A stretch of 64,000 nucleotides of DNA from Pararhizobium sp. IMCC21322 (GCF_030758295.1 NZ_CP132335.1:2518412-2582411); one strand, 5' to 3'. Shown: positions 18,910 to 29,141, counted from the first letter of the stretch. The notes: a model not told the origin generated them from the sequence alone. A program made the numbers and translations.

Positions 18910-20148
18910 ATGAAAAAAACAACACTTGAGAACATGATTGCCCCAACCCGTCGTGCAGTCCTTGGAGGATTGGCATCGACAGTTGCAATGCCCGCAATTC
19001 TAAAACCCGCCTTTGCTCAGTCAGAGTGGGGCGAAAGTTTTGATAATCAGCAAGCCAACGTTCAGGGTGTGCGCACAAACCGGCCTGTTCTAAACCCGCA
19101 AGCACCTGTGGAAGCAGAGTGGGCGCTTCAGCAATATTCGTCGATTATGTCACGTGGCGGTTGGAATACTGTTCCCGCAGACACGACACTGAAGCTGGGC
19201 CTCAGCAGTCCTAATGTGGCAGCTCTGCGCCAGCGTTTGATTATTTCCGGAGATCTGCAGCAGAGCATCGGCATCTCAAATTCGTTTGATTCCTACGTTG
19301 ATGAGGCCGTGAAACGCTTTCAGGCACGTCATGGCATAGAGCCGGACGGCGTGGCCGGAGAGATTTCTCTGGCAGCCTTGAATGTGCCCGTTGACGTGCG
19401 CGTGAGGCAGCTTCAGACCAATATGGTGCGTTTGCAATCCCTGTCAGGCGACAAGGGCAGGCGTTTCATTAACGTCAATTTGCCTGCTGCGCGGATTGAA
19501 GCGGTGGAATCCGGTCAGGTTGTGTCCTGGCACACTGCGGTGGTTGGAAAGGTTGACCGGCAGTCGCCGGTTCTGAACTCCAAAGTTTATCAGATCAATT
19601 TCAACCCTTACTGGACTGTGCCGGTCTCAATCATCCGCAAGGATATGATCCCGCAAATGCAGAAGGACCCCGGATACCTGACCAATAACCGCATTCGGAT
19701 TTACGATAAGGGCGGCAGTGAACTGCAACCCACTCAGATCGACTGGTTGACTGAGGAAGCTGTGAATTATCGTTTTCGTCAGGATCCAGGCGAGGGCAAT
19801 TCCCTTGGCTCCATCCGCATCAACTTTCACAATGAACACGCCGTTTATTTGCACGACACGCCTGCTAAGGGTCTGTTTGGCGAGGAATACCGCTTCAACT
19901 CATCCGGTTGCGTGCGTGTTCAGAACATCAAGGAATTGGCTGCCTGGATTTTGAATGAAAATGATGGTGGCTGGACGTTCTCATCGGTGAACGACACTAT
20001 TCTCACCGGCGAAAGACGGGATGAAAATGTCAAGAATCAGGTTCCAATCTATATCACCTACATCACCGCTTGGGCTATGGACGGCGTCGTGCACTTCCGC
20101 GATGATATCTATACACAGGATGGGGTAGGGCCTCTGGCGCTTAGGTAA
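18910..20148 (+). CDS. ldtP: L,D-transpeptidase with peptidoglycan-binding domain
   Basis: The enzyme should form or alter 3-3 crosslinks in periplasmic peptidoglycan. The 412-residue product starts with an export signal containing TRRAVLGGLAST and ending near PAFAQ; the paired arginines allow Tat or Sec export. A peptidoglycan-binding domain follows (LRQRLIISGDL, VKRFQARHGIEPDGVAG). The YkuD catalytic domain carries HDTPAKGLFGEEYRFNSSGC, with the catalytic Cys in SSGCVRV. A frame extension to 18802 exists but would bury the signal. Control by LdtR is inferred from the adjacent regulator gene; the leader has a tandem repeat, and a CtrA-like site lies upstream. Confidence 0.9.
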   Translation: MKKTTLENMIAPTRRAVLGGLASTVAMPAILKPAFAQSEWGESFDNQQANVQGVRTNRPVLNPQAPVEAEWALQQYSSIMSRGGWNTVPADTTLKLGLSSPNVAALRQRLIISGDLQQSIGISNSFDSYVDEAVKRFQARHGIEPDGVAGEISLAALNVPVDVRVRQLQTNMVRLQSLSGDKGRRFINVNLPAARIEAVESGQVVSWHTAVVGKVDRQSPVLNSKVYQINFNPYWTVPVSIIRKDMIPQMQKDPGYLTNNRIRIYDKGGSELQPTQIDWLTEEAVNYRFRQDPGEGNSLGSIRINFHNEHAVYLHDTPAKGLFGEEYRFNSSGCVRVQNIKELAAWILNENDGGWTFSSVNDTILTGERRDENVKNQVPIYITYITAWAMDGVVHFRDDIYTQDGVGPLALR

Positions 20149-20186
20149 CAATCTCTACCGAACTACAGGGAAGAGAACGCTGGAAC

Positions 20187-20381
20187 ATGGCCGGACATTC
20201 GGATCGCAAAGTTTATTTCGAATACGTACCGATTGGCCCTCAAATCAAAGTGAGTGCCATCGATTCGGTGACCAAAGCCGAGGTGAGTATCATCGCACCT
20301 CGGTCTGCCATGCGAAAAGATATGGAGACATTGGCTTTGCGTAAATTGAAACGTGCTCTTGAGAGACTTGAAGCCAAGTAA
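20187..20381 (+). CDS. Small conserved protein, possibly DUF6898
   Basis: A 64-residue protein: MAGHSDRKVYFEYVPIGPQI, a middle of mixed strands (AIDSVTKAEVSIIAP), and a basic helical end (ALRKLKRALERLEAK). No signal peptide or membrane helix. I link it to the alphaproteobacterial small family DUF6898 from memory of its FEYVPIG motif, with limited certainty. Its start lies 38 bases after the ldtP stop with GGGAAGAG upstream, so it may be cotranscribed with ldtP. Function unknown. Confidence 0.6.
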   Translation: MAGHSDRKVYFEYVPIGPQIKVSAIDSVTKAEVSIIAPRSAMRKDMETLALRKLKRALERLEAK

Positions 20382-20466
20382 GACGGCAATTGCACCTAAC
20401 CCCCCATTCCTGCACACTACGGCAAAGTCGGGTGACTGAATCGCCCGGATAAATTTTGCATGGGCG

Positions 20467-21561
20467 GTGCTTATGACTCTTCTAATCCTGTTTGTTGCGC
20501 TGGCGGTCGGCGTTTCGTTTCTCTGTTCCATTCTGGAAGCTGTTCTGCTGAGCGTCACGCCGTCTTATATGGCTCTCCTGGAGAAGGATCGGCCAATTCT
20601 TGCTGCGCGTCTCAGGCGTTTGAAAGAAGAGGTCGACCGACCATTGGCGGCAATCCTCACATTGAACACCATTGCCCACACTGTCGGCGCTGCGGGAGCA
20701 GGGGCACAGGCAACTGTGGTTTTCGGCGATGCTGCGCTTGGTGTGTTTTCAGCTGTGCTGACGTTTTTGATTCTGGTCCTGTCTGAAATCATTCCCAAAA
20801 CCATCGGTGCCACCTATTGGCGTTCGTTGGTGCCGATCGTCTCCCGTATATTGCCGCCCCTGATTCTGCTTCTATGGCCGTTGGTGAAAATGTCTCAAAT
20901 GCTGACAAAGATTTTGTCCGGCGGGAAGAAAAAGAACCAGGTTAGCCGAGAGGAACTGTCGGCTCTGGCGACCGTTGGCCAGCGGGAAGGCGTTGTTGAT
21001 GCAAGCGAATCCAGGATCTTAAAGAATTTACTGCACCTCAATGCTTTGACAGTTTCCGACATCATGACGCCGCGAACAGTGGTCTATGCGTTGCCGCAGG
21101 ACACAACGATCGGAACATTGATCGATGATCTTGAGGCCATGCGTTTCTCGCGCATTCCAATTTACGAAGACACCATAGATCAGGTATCCGGCTTTGTTCT
21201 GAAATCTGAAATCCTCATCAAAGCCGTGAAGGATGAGGAGAGCACCTCCATTTCCGAGTTAAGCCGTGAATTGACTCACGTCACTGCGGATATGCATTTG
21301 CGTGAACTCTTTGACCACCTGTTGCAATTCGATCGGCATATTGCACTTGTGGTTGATGAATTCGGTGGCACTGCTGGCATAGTAACTTTGGAAGATGTGG
21401 TCGAAACCCTGCTTGGCCTGGAGATTGTTGACGAAGCCGATACGATTGAAGATTTGCAGGCTCAGGCGCGCAAACAATGGGAAGACCGCGCAGAGCGTCT
21501 TGGCCTCTTCACAAAATCGCCTGACAATAGTTTAGAGTCCGACGCTACTGAAAAGACATGA
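20467..21561 (+). CDS. CNNM/CorC-family (HlyC-type) membrane protein with CBS domains
   Basis: The 364-residue product has an N-terminal CNNM (DUF21) membrane domain of three to four helices, with FLCSILEAVLLSVTPSY and SEIIPKTIGA motifs. A CBS pair follows, starting near VSDIMTPRTVVYALP and continuing to the FGGTAGIVTLEDVVETLLG motif. Relatives are magnesium/cobalt transporters or regulators. The usual C-terminal CorC/HlyC domain is missing or very short, which is common in the shorter CNNM subfamily. The start is GTG 20467 or ATG 20473. Its stop overlaps the next ATG as ATGA, so the following secreted protein is probably coupled to it. Confidence 0.87.
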   Translation: MLMTLLILFVALAVGVSFLCSILEAVLLSVTPSYMALLEKDRPILAARLRRLKEEVDRPLAAILTLNTIAHTVGAAGAGAQATVVFGDAALGVFSAVLTFLILVLSEIIPKTIGATYWRSLVPIVSRILPPLILLLWPLVKMSQMLTKILSGGKKKNQVSREELSALATVGQREGVVDASESRILKNLLHLNALTVSDIMTPRTVVYALPQDTTIGTLIDDLEAMRFSRIPIYEDTIDQVSGFVLKSEILIKAVKDEESTSISELSRELTHVTADMHLRELFDHLLQFDRHIALVVDEFGGTAGIVTLEDVVETLLGLEIVDEADTIEDLQAQARKQWEDRAERLGLFTKSPDNSLESDATEKT

Positions 21562-23642
21562 AATGGAGTTTCGCTGATATGCCTGTAAATATAAGAATCA
21601 AAACAGCGCTGCGCTGCAGCGTCATGGGCGCGGCTTTGCTTGTGTCAAATTACGCCTTTGCAGCCGGAGAAGGGCCCACAATCGTGGACCGCTGGGTTGA
21701 CGAAGCAAAATCCTATTCATTCTTCGATTTGTCCTATCAGGGCGTAAGCTATGACGAAGCAACAGATGTCACGTCAGTCAGCGGCCTCAAGGCAGTCTTT
21801 ACACCGGATTTCACATCGCTGGTGCCGGACGGCGAAGACGTTCCCACAATCTCCTATGTGATCGAAGTGCCATCGCTGCGCTATTTCGCGCTGAGCGAGA
21901 ATGCAGACCGCTACTTCGTGGATTCTATCGTGGCAGACGAAGTTAATGTCACTTATTCAGTGGAAGGTGGCACGACCGACGTTCAAAATACTGAAGCCAA
22001 TGGCACATATGATGTTTTGGTTATCGCAGCAGCTGATTGGTCAAAATTGCCTGACATCGCTGATGATCCAGCCAAACCCATATCAAAATACTATCCCTTG
22101 GTTGCGGCATTTTTTGATATGAATATGGCGTCTTTCAATGTGGCCGGCTCGGAACTGTCCCAAACGCTGGATACGAAAACGCTCTTGAACACCACGTATG
22201 GTGCAATCGAATTCAATGATATGAAACGAGGCGATTATTCAGCCTTTTCAATTGATGGCATCAAGATGGTCAGTGCGCCGCAATCAAGCGCAGACACAGG
22301 CGACGCTGCGTTCGAATTGTTACTGGAAATCGCCCGCCTTGACGGCGGCGCTTACAACGGTGGCACAATGGTGCGCCAGTTTGATCCGTCCCTTCCATCC
22401 AGCCAGCGCAACACACCATTCAAAACGCTGTTGGGATCGTTGGCCGTCACCGGAACCAAACTCGATGTTGATGATGTTGCCAGCGTGTCATTGGACGCAA
22501 TGTCTTATTCTGACTGGGGCGTCCGACCGCCCAGCATTCCATTGCTGTCACTTGCAGATGAATTATATCTGGAAGCCAAAGAAGCCGGATCCGAGCCGGA
22601 TGAAATGACGATTCTTCGCTTTGTGTCCTCTTTCTATTCAATGTTTCGTATTGGCTCATTCGACATCACGGGTTTCGACATTGACGTGAATGACACGGAA
22701 AATGGGACAGAGTTTGCTGCACAATTGGACAGTTTCCGGTTGGCTGATTTGTGGTCGGTCGGTTTGGGAGAACTATCCTTCAAGGGCTTCTTTGCTGAAG
22801 GTGAGGGCAACCGCATCCAGATGGACCTGTTTCAGTTGAAGGATATCGGTTTTCCAACCCTTGCCGCTTTGATGGATGCAGAGCGCGCATCTGACGAGAA
22901 GGATGTCAAAGCCATCATCGCTGCGTTGCCGACACTTGGCCTCATTGAAGCTTCGGGAATTGATGTGAGTATCAAAGATAAGCCAGGCTTTAAACTGGGC
23001 TTGAATCGCCTCGAAATGGGAAACTTTATCGGGCGGCTTCCGACCCGCGTTTCCTCCACTCTTGAAAACCTGGAATTCAATGTGGCTGATCTGGAAGCGG
23101 AAGGCAGAGAGGTCTTCGAAAAGATGGGGTATGAGCGCGTCAATCTGTCTTATGTGCTGTCACTTATCTGGGATGAAGCCAGCGAAATTCTGTCGCTTGA
23201 AAGCCGCAACGCCCTTGATGATGGCGGCACCTTAAATGCAGCGGTGGAGATCGGCAGTGTCCCGCGCAGCGTTTTTGAAGACCCGGAAACAGCTCAAAAT
23301 GCTCTGGCTTTCCTCACATTCAACGCCGCATCCATGGTGTTCAATGACAACTCAATTGTCGACCGGGCCTTGGAAGCAGCAGCAAGCGAACAGGGCAAAT
23401 CAGCTGATCAGTTAAAGCAGGAACTGCTCGGTGCGCTTCCCTTCCTGATGAGCGCATTGAACAAACCGGATTTTGTCGATGAGGTTGCCAAGGCGGTATC
23501 GCAACTGTTGTCTGAGGGCGGTTCGCTCACGGCAACCGCTCAACCGGATCAGCCTGTTTCAGTCATGCAGGTCATTGCAGGCGGCGCTGCGGCACCAGGA
23601 ACTCTGGTTGATCTTCTGAAAGTTGAAGTGATCGCCGAGTAA
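21558..23642 (+). CDS. Large secreted protein of unknown function
   Basis: I do not recognise this 694-residue protein. It has a signal peptide (SVMGAALLVSNYAFAAG) and no other membrane helix. The body is acidic and rich in Asp, Ser and Ala. It alternates hydrophobic strands and short turns, with recurring phrases of the type 'FDITGFDIDVND' and 'LGELSFKGFF', as in long beta-rich periplasmic proteins. The last 130 residues are more helical and rich in Ala and Leu. It is translationally coupled to the CNNM gene (ATGA at 21558), suggesting a partner role at the envelope. ATG 21579 (MPVNIRIK) is a plausible later start. A bidirectional terminator follows. Confidence 0.75.
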   Translation: MKWSFADMPVNIRIKTALRCSVMGAALLVSNYAFAAGEGPTIVDRWVDEAKSYSFFDLSYQGVSYDEATDVTSVSGLKAVFTPDFTSLVPDGEDVPTISYVIEVPSLRYFALSENADRYFVDSIVADEVNVTYSVEGGTTDVQNTEANGTYDVLVIAAADWSKLPDIADDPAKPISKYYPLVAAFFDMNMASFNVAGSELSQTLDTKTLLNTTYGAIEFNDMKRGDYSAFSIDGIKMVSAPQSSADTGDAAFELLLEIARLDGGAYNGGTMVRQFDPSLPSSQRNTPFKTLLGSLAVTGTKLDVDDVASVSLDAMSYSDWGVRPPSIPLLSLADELYLEAKEAGSEPDEMTILRFVSSFYSMFRIGSFDITGFDIDVNDTENGTEFAAQLDSFRLADLWSVGLGELSFKGFFAEGEGNRIQMDLFQLKDIGFPTLAALMDAERASDEKDVKAIIAALPTLGLIEASGIDVSIKDKPGFKLGLNRLEMGNFIGRLPTRVSSTLENLEFNVADLEAEGREVFEKMGYERVNLSYVLSLIWDEASEILSLESRNALDDGGTLNAAVEIGSVPRSVFEDPETAQNALAFLTFNAASMVFNDNSIVDRALEAAASEQGKSADQLKQELLGALPFLMSALNKPDFVDEVAKAVSQLLSEGGSLTATAQPDQPVSVMQVIAGGAAAPGTLVDLLKVEVIAE

Positions 23643-23673
23643 CCGCTTCCCTCTATCATTGCTGATCAATTAT

Positions 23674-23700
23674 GCCCGCTCCGGAGATACCGGAGCGGGC
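23674..23700. terminator. Bidirectional terminator between converging genes
   Basis: A perfect 11-base stem, GCCCGCTCCGG (23674-23684) with CCGGAGCGGGC (23690-23700), loop AGATA. ATTTGTTT follows on the plus strand and ATAATT on the minus strand. It sits between the secreted-protein stop at 23642 and the TerC stop at 23714. Confidence 0.8.
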
Positions 23701-23713
23701 ATTTGTTTATTCT

Positions 23714-24478
23714 TCAGTCGGATTGTGCCGCAGCCAGTGCGTCCCGTTTCTTGCGTTTGGATTTTCGGGACAGCATGTTCAACCCCTCAATGGAGGCTGA
23801 GAAGGCCATAGCTGCATAGATGTAGCCTTTGGGCACATGCACACCAAATCCTTCAGCCACAAGGGTCATGCCGATCATCAGCAGGAAACCAAGCGCCAAC
23901 ATCACGATGGTTGGGTTCAATTCGATGAACCGTGCCAGTGGATTGGCAGCCAGAAGCATTACGGTGACAGCCACAATGACAGCAATAACCATAATGGGAA
24001 CGTGTGGTGTCATGCCCACAGCCGTGATGATGCTGTCGATGGAAAACACCAGATCAAGTAACAGAATCTGACTGATTGCGGCAGTAAATGTTAAACTGAC
24101 GGCCTGGGAATTGAACATATCCGGCGTTGGTTCCGGATCTACGGTGTGGTGAATTTCCTTGGTTGCCTTCCAGATCAGGAAGGTGCCGCCTCCGATCAGG
24201 ATGAGATCTTTCCAGGAGAACCCGTGATCGAACAGGGTAAAAATCGGCGTGGTCAGCTGTACAATCCAGGCCACTGCACTGAGCAGCATCAGGCGCAGTA
24301 CGAGGGCAAGTCCAATACCAATTCGTCTGGCGCGCGCGCGCTGGTGTTCCGGCAGTTTGTTTGTCAGGATCGAGATGAACAACAGATTGTCGATCCCCAA
24401 AACCACTTCCATCACAATCAATGTGAGAAGTGCAACCCAGACGGCTGGATCTTGAAACAGGGTAATGAGATTTTCCAT
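23714..24478 (-). CDS. TerC-family integral membrane protein
   Basis: The product (254 aa from Met 24478; Met 24490 is an alternative) has about seven membrane helices. It has the two TerC acidic signatures: [14 protein letters not shown] in the first helices and [16 protein letters not shown] in the second half. TerC relatives are linked to tellurite resistance or to manganese export, including loading of secreted enzymes. A basic tail (RKSKRKKRD) ends the protein. No tellurite genes are nearby, so a metal-export role is more likely. It diverges from glyA. Confidence 0.9.
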   Translation of the reverse strand: MENLITLFQDPAVWVALLTLIVMEVVLGIDNLLFISILTNKLPEHQRARARRIGIGLALVLRLMLLSAVAWIVQLTTPIFTLFDHGFSWKDLILIGGGTFLIWKATKEIHHTVDPEPTPDMFNSQAVSLTFTAAISQILLLDLVFSIDSIITAVGMTPHVPIMVIAVIVAVTVMLLAANPLARFIELNPTIVMLALGFLLMIGMTLVAEGFGVHVPKGYIYAAMAFSASIEGLNMLSRKSKRKKRDALAAAQSD

Positions 24479-24575
24479 ATAGGTTTCCAATAATTGTTCT
24501 TACCGTGCGGCGCGTCACTACCCACTCATAGAGCTTAAAGGCTGAATAATAAATTGCCGATCGCTGCATCCATAC

Positions 24576-24603
24576 TTGGACTGACGTTGGGCTTGTGTTA
24601 TCT
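24576..24603 (+). promoter_or_regulatory. Candidate promoter of glyA operon
   Basis: TTGGAC (24576-24581), a 16-base spacer and TTATCT (24598-24603). This leaves a leader of roughly 105 bases before the glyA ATG at 24715. I see no recognisable riboswitch fold in it. Pattern call. Confidence 0.3.
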
Positions 24604-24714
24604 GCCTCAAATCCACCAACAGAAATTTGCAACGAAGACACAATCGTTCGACAACCGATTTGGTTCCCATGTATGAAATCAAATCACGCTCAACCCTCAG
24701 ATAAGGTCAAGCCC

Positions 24715-26025
24715 ATGTCCGTTAGTTCAGATCCCGCTCAATCCGATCTCTTTTCCGGCTTCTTTTCACGAGGGCTGGCCGAGGCGGACCCGGCCATTGC
24801 TGACATGATTGGCAAGGAACTGGGTCGACAACAAAATGAAATCGAGCTGATTGCCTCTGAGAACATCGTCTCAAAGGCCGTTTTGGAAGCACAGGGGTCT
24901 GTCCTTACCAACAAATATGCAGAAGGCTATCCGGGCCGCCGCTACTACGGTGGCTGCGAGTTTGTCGACATTGCCGAAAACCTGGCGATTGATCGTGTAA
25001 AGCAGCTGTTCGATTGCGGCTTTGCAAATGTGCAGCCAAACTCCGGAAGTCAGGCCAATCAGGCTGTGTTTCTGGCGTTACTGCAACCCGGCGACACGAT
25101 TTTGGGAATGAGCCTGGATGCCGGTGGACATTTGACCCATGGTGCACGTCCAAACCTGTCCGGTAAATGGTTCAACGCCGTGCAATACGGCGTAAAAGCG
25201 GACACACACCTGATCGATTTTGATCAAATCCGCGAATTGGCCAAAGAGCATCAGCCAAAGATGATAATTGCAGGCGGATCCGCCTATTCCCGGATCATCG
25301 ATTTTGCCAAATTCCGCGAAATTGCAGATGAAGTCGGTGCCTATCTGATGGTGGACATGGCGCATATTGCCGGTCTTGTTGCTGGCGACGTGCATCCGAG
25401 CCCGTTTCCTCATGCTCATGTTGCAACATCTACCACCCACAAAACCCTGCGCGGTCCTCGCGGTGGTCTGGTTCTGACCAATGATGAAGCCATCGCCAAG
25501 AAGATCAATTCTGCCGTTTTCCCTGGATTGCAGGGCGGTCCTTTGATGCACGTTATTGCTGGCAAAGCCGTCGCCTTTGCCGAGGCGTTAACCGAAGATT
25601 ACAAAGCTTACATGCGCGCCGTTGCAGATAATGCAAAGGCGCTGGCCGCCAGTCTGACCGAGGAAGGTCTGAACATTGTCTCTGGCGGAACAGACAATCA
25701 CTTGATGCTGGTAGATCTGCGGCCAAAAGGCGTGACAGGAAAAGTTGCGGAAGCAGCGCTGGGCCGGGCCAATATCACCTGCAACAAGAATGGCATTCCG
25801 GATGACCCGGAAAAGCCAACGATCACATCGGGTATTCGCCTTGGAACACCAGCAGCGACCAGTCGGGGGTTTGGCATTGCCGAATTCCGCGAGGTCGGAA
25901 AGCTGATGACGCAGGTTCTGGATGGTCTTGCTGCAAATGGCGGTGAAGAAAACGCGGAAACGGAAGCTTCTGTGAAATCCAAGGTACTAACATTGACGGG
26001 TCGTTTCCCGATCTACCAGGGTTGA
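24715..26025 (+). CDS. glyA: Serine hydroxymethyltransferase
   Basis: GlyA interconverts serine and glycine while loading tetrahydrofolate with a one-carbon unit. The 436-residue product shows family motifs: [39 protein letters not shown], and the PLP lysine in [13 protein letters not shown]. The frame opens at 24595, but [11 protein letters not shown] at 24715 with AAGG upstream is the normal start. nrdR follows 6 bases later, so glyA probably leads an operon glyA-nrdR-ribD-ribE-ribH-nusB-thiL. Confidence 0.97.
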   Translation: MSVSSDPAQSDLFSGFFSRGLAEADPAIADMIGKELGRQQNEIELIASENIVSKAVLEAQGSVLTNKYAEGYPGRRYYGGCEFVDIAENLAIDRVKQLFDCGFANVQPNSGSQANQAVFLALLQPGDTILGMSLDAGGHLTHGARPNLSGKWFNAVQYGVKADTHLIDFDQIRELAKEHQPKMIIAGGSAYSRIIDFAKFREIADEVGAYLMVDMAHIAGLVAGDVHPSPFPHAHVATSTTHKTLRGPRGGLVLTNDEAIAKKINSAVFPGLQGGPLMHVIAGKAVAFAEALTEDYKAYMRAVADNAKALAASLTEEGLNIVSGGTDNHLMLVDLRPKGVTGKVAEAALGRANITCNKNGIPDDPEKPTITSGIRLGTPAATSRGFGIAEFREVGKLMTQVLDGLAANGGEENAETEASVKSKVLTLTGRFPIYQG

Positions 26026-26031
26026 CTGACC

Positions 26032-26517
26032 ATGCGTTGTCCTTATTGCGGAGCAGACAATACACAGGTCAAGGACTCACGGCCAACTGAGGACAATACG
26101 ACCATCCGCCGCCGCCGCATCTGTGTGGATTGCGGCGGACGCTTCACAACATTTGAACGCATTCAACTGCGTGAGCTGACAGTTCTGAAGAAGAGCGGAC
26201 GTCGTGCCCCCTTTGATCGGGATAAACTTGTCCGCTCTGTGCAGGTTGCAACCCGCAAGAGGGATGTTGACCCGGAACGCATAGAGCGACTGGTATCAGG
26301 AATCGTCAGGCGCCTTGAAAGCCGTGGTGAGCCGGAAATCAATGCGGAAGAAATAGGCATCATGGTTCTGAAAGCGCTCAAGCATCTGGATGATGTGGCT
26401 TATGTTCGCTTTGCCTCCGTCTATCAGAACTTTCGTGAAGCCAAAGATTTCTCGAGCTTTCTGGATGAAATGGATGAGGATTCTCAGGACACCGGAGATG
26501 ATGATAGCGACATTTGA
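26032..26517 (+). CDS. nrdR: Transcriptional repressor NrdR
   Basis: NrdR is a zinc/ATP-cone repressor of ribonucleotide reductase genes. The 161-residue product has the zinc ribbon ([20 protein letters not shown] and [13 protein letters not shown]) and an ATP-cone domain ([35 protein letters not shown]). The C-terminus is acidic. glyA-nrdR-ribD is a conserved alphaproteobacterial order. No NrdR box is visible here; targets are elsewhere. Confidence 0.97.
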   Translation: MRCPYCGADNTQVKDSRPTEDNTTIRRRRICVDCGGRFTTFERIQLRELTVLKKSGRRAPFDRDKLVRSVQVATRKRDVDPERIERLVSGIVRRLESRGEPEINAEEIGIMVLKALKHLDDVAYVRFASVYQNFREAKDFSSFLDEMDEDSQDTGDDDSDI

Positions 26518-26544
26518 CCGCTGTCCGGATCCCAGTCAAACCCG

Positions 26545-27579
26545 ATGAAGAACCAGGTTTCCAGCCTTGATATGCGGTTCGCCGCTGCAGCACTGCGCTA
26601 TGGCCGGCGGCACGAAGGGCTGACCAATCCAAACCCCTGTGTCTCTGCCCTAGTCGTAAAGACAATCAACGGCCGTGCTCGCATTGTCGGTCGTGGTATT
26701 ACCGGTATGGGTGGCAGACCGCATGCTGAGGTGCAGGCTTTGCAGCAGGCTGGTTCAAAAGCCAATGGGGCCACGCTGTATGTGACGCTGGAACCTTGTA
26801 GCCATCATGGCCTGACGCCGCCATGCACGGACGCTATTCTGGCCAGTGGAATTGCGCGCGTTGTGGCTTGCACGGCAGATCCTGATCCACGCGTATCTGG
26901 AACCGGCTTCGCCCGGTTGCGCGCCGAGGGCGTGGAATTGAGCACACCGGTTCTTGATGTTGAGGCGCGCCGCTTTCATGCAGGACACATAGCGGCGAAG
27001 ACCCAACATCGGCCTCATGTGGTTTTGAAGATGGCCGTATCCGCCAATGGCATGATCGGTAGGAAAAACAGCGGCCAGGTCGCTATCACCGGTCCGGAAG
27101 CCTGGACCTATGTTCAAGGATTACGGGCGGTGAATGATGCAATCCTGGTTGGTGTGGGCACAATTATCAGCGATGATCCATCTCTGACCTGCAGACTTCC
27201 CGGATTGGAAGGTCGATCACCGCAAAGAGTCGTTCTGGATTCGGGCAAGAAAATTCCAGAAAACGCCAAAGTTGTGACCGATAAGAACGGCCCGGATACG
27301 CAAATATTTGACCAGCAATCATGCCAAAACATCCTGAAGTCCCTGTGGGAACAGGGCATCAAAACGGTTATGATTGAAGGTGGAGTGCATGTTGCAAGTG
27401 CCTTTCTTGGCGCCGGGCTGGTGGATGCATGTCATGTGCTTCAATCCGGTACTATGGTGATCGAAGATGATGGCGTGCCAGCACCACTGGATCTGATGAT
27501 GGATACCGCCACATTTGAGCTGATCGATCAAAGGCAATTCGGTGATGACCAGCTAAAATCGTTTTGGCGGAGGGACTAG
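26545..27579 (+). CDS. ribD: Bifunctional riboflavin deaminase/reductase RibD
   Basis: RibD performs the second and third steps of riboflavin synthesis: deamination, then side-chain reduction. The 344-residue product has the zinc deaminase domain, with GRPHAEVQAL and LEPCSHHGLTPPCTDAI as zinc and catalytic motifs. The NADPH reductase domain follows from about residue 150 (RPHVVLKMAVSANGMIG, GGVHVASAFLGAGLVD). It starts 27 bases after nrdR and ends 2 bases before the likely ribE start. Confidence 0.96.
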   Translation: MKNQVSSLDMRFAAAALRYGRRHEGLTNPNPCVSALVVKTINGRARIVGRGITGMGGRPHAEVQALQQAGSKANGATLYVTLEPCSHHGLTPPCTDAILASGIARVVACTADPDPRVSGTGFARLRAEGVELSTPVLDVEARRFHAGHIAAKTQHRPHVVLKMAVSANGMIGRKNSGQVAITGPEAWTYVQGLRAVNDAILVGVGTIISDDPSLTCRLPGLEGRSPQRVVLDSGKKIPENAKVVTDKNGPDTQIFDQQSCQNILKSLWEQGIKTVMIEGGVHVASAFLGAGLVDACHVLQSGTMVIEDDGVPAPLDLMMDTATFELIDQRQFGDDQLKSFWRRD

Positions 27580-27581
27580 AT

Positions 27582-28178
27582 TTGTTTACAGGCATTGTGA
27601 CCCATATCGGTGAAGTAACGGCGGTTGAAACGCTGCCCGAAGGCCGACGTTTTACAATCGTTGCCGATCTGGACTTTACGACGCTCAAAACCGGAGCATC
27701 CATAGCCCATAGTGGTGTTTGCCTGACTGTCACTAAGATGGATCAGACGCAAAACACCTATAGTGTTGAAGCTTGGGAAGAAGCGCTTCGTTTAACGACG
27801 GCAGGCACTTGGGAGGTCGGGACAAGGCTTAATCTGGAACGCGCATTGCGGGTGGGTGATGAACTCGGCGGCCACATTGTATCAGGTCATATAGATGGCA
27901 AAGCCGAAATCAGATCCGTTGTTCAGGAGGGCGATGCAACGCGATTTGTACTCCGAGCCCCTGAAACACTTGCGAAATTCGTTGCACCCAAAGGCTCGGT
28001 TGCGCTAGATGGCACCTCATTGACTGTCAACAGCGTATCAAAATCCGATTTTGACGTGTTGTTGATCGCCCATAGCCTGTCTGTGACCACTTGGCAGGCG
28101 CGCAAAAAAGGCGATCACGTCAATTTGGAAGTTGATACCATGGCGCGTTATGCGGCAAGGCTGCTGGAAACTCGATAG
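27582..28178 (+). CDS. ribE: Riboflavin synthase alpha chain
   Basis: The enzyme makes riboflavin from two lumazine molecules. The 198-residue product is two tandem lumazine-binding domains. The first begins MFTGIVTHIGEV and includes SIAHSGVCLTV; the second includes GGHIVSGHIDGKAEI and DGTSLTVN. I choose TTG at 27582 as start because the family begins MFTGIV and GCGGAGGGA lies just upstream, across the ribD stop. An in-frame TTG at 27564 inside ribD would add six residues. Confidence 0.95.
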   Translation: MFTGIVTHIGEVTAVETLPEGRRFTIVADLDFTTLKTGASIAHSGVCLTVTKMDQTQNTYSVEAWEEALRLTTAGTWEVGTRLNLERALRVGDELGGHIVSGHIDGKAEIRSVVQEGDATRFVLRAPETLAKFVAPKGSVALDGTSLTVNSVSKSDFDVLLIAHSLSVTTWQARKKGDHVNLEVDTMARYAARLLETR

Positions 28179-28189
28179 GACCTCGCCAA

Positions 28190-28648
28190 ATGGCTGACAA
28201 AAGCCCAAAAATTTTGATCGTAGAAGCACGGTTCTATGAAGATATTGCCGATGAACTCGCTGCGGGTGCAATTGAAGCAATCGAGGACGCCGGCATGAGT
28301 TATGATCGCATAGCGGTTCCTGGTGTGCTGGAAATCCCGGCGGCAGTTTCCATGGCTTTGATCAGTTCAGAAGCGGGGGCTGGCACCCGATATGCAGCTT
28401 TTGTGACGCTTGGTTGTGTTATCCGTGGTGAGACCACACATTACGAAATTGTGTCTGGCGAATCTGCGCGTGCTTTGATGGACATTGCGGTGGCCGAAGG
28501 GCTTGCATTGGGCAATGGCATTCAGACCGTTGAAAACAGTGACCAGGCCTGGGCGCGCACGCGCCGTTCTGAAAAGAACAAAGGTCGCGGCGCTGCAGTA
28601 GCGGCAATCGCAATGTTGCAATTGCGTAAACAGTTTGGATTGGTCTGA
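28190..28648 (+). CDS. ribH: 6,7-dimethyl-8-ribityllumazine synthase
   Basis: RibH joins dihydroxybutanone phosphate with the ribitylamino-uracil to give lumazine. The 152-residue product has [31 protein letters not shown], and [16 protein letters not shown], with the catalytic His in RGETTH. It lies between ribE and nusB, as in many alphaproteobacteria. The dihydroxybutanone phosphate synthase (ribB/ribBA) is not in this window. Confidence 0.97.
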   Translation: MADKSPKILIVEARFYEDIADELAAGAIEAIEDAGMSYDRIAVPGVLEIPAAVSMALISSEAGAGTRYAAFVTLGCVIRGETTHYEIVSGESARALMDIAVAEGLALGNGIQTVENSDQAWARTRRSEKNKGRGAAVAAIAMLQLRKQFGLV

Positions 28649-28649
28649 C

Positions 28650-29141
28650 ATGTCCGAAGTCAACAAAACTGTCGCGCAAGTCCGTCCGGCCAACAAACGT
28701 GGTGCTGCACGCCTTGGTGCGGTGCAGGCGCTTTACCAGATGGATATTGGCGGCACGCCCTTGCAACAGGTTGTGGCCGAGTTTGAGAGTGTGCGCCTCG
28801 GCAAAGAAATTGATGGTGAACAATATCTGGAAGCAGATGCGGCCTATTTTCGTGGAATTCTTGCAGGTGTCGTCAAAGAGCAGGTTCAGCTTGACCCGTT
28901 GATCCACAAGTCTTTGACGCCCGATTGGCCTCTGGCACGCATCGACAGTCTTCTACGTGCCGTTCTGCGCGCGGCGACGTTTGAAATGCTGAAACGAAAA
29001 GACGTTCCGGCCAAAGTGATCATCAACGAGTATGTTGATGTGACAAAAGCCTATTTTCTGGAAGATGAGCCAAAAATGGTCAATGGCGTTCTGGACCACA
29101 TAGCACGGGACGTCAGGCCCTCTGAGTTTTCCGAAAAATGA
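28650..29141 (+). CDS. nusB: Transcription antitermination factor NusB
   Basis: NusB binds boxA RNA with NusE in rRNA antitermination. The 163-residue product is all-helical, with [19 protein letters not shown] at the start and the conserved LRAATFEML and [15 protein letters not shown] segments. ATG at 28650 is preferred; it follows the ribH stop by one base. The stop overlaps the thiL start as ATGA, indicating coupled translation. Confidence 0.96.
   Translation: MSEVNKTVAQVRPANKRGAARLGAVQALYQMDIGGTPLQQVVAEFESVRLGKEIDGEQYLEADAAYFRGILAGVVKEQVQLDPLIHKSLTPDWPLARIDSLLRAVLRAATFEMLKRKDVPAKVIINEYVDVTKAYFLEDEPKMVNGVLDHIARDVRPSEFSEK

Noticed and set aside
24054-24641. 195-codon minus-strand frame overlapping TerC in another phase
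   Set aside because: It is a shadow of TerC and extends into the glyA promoter region.
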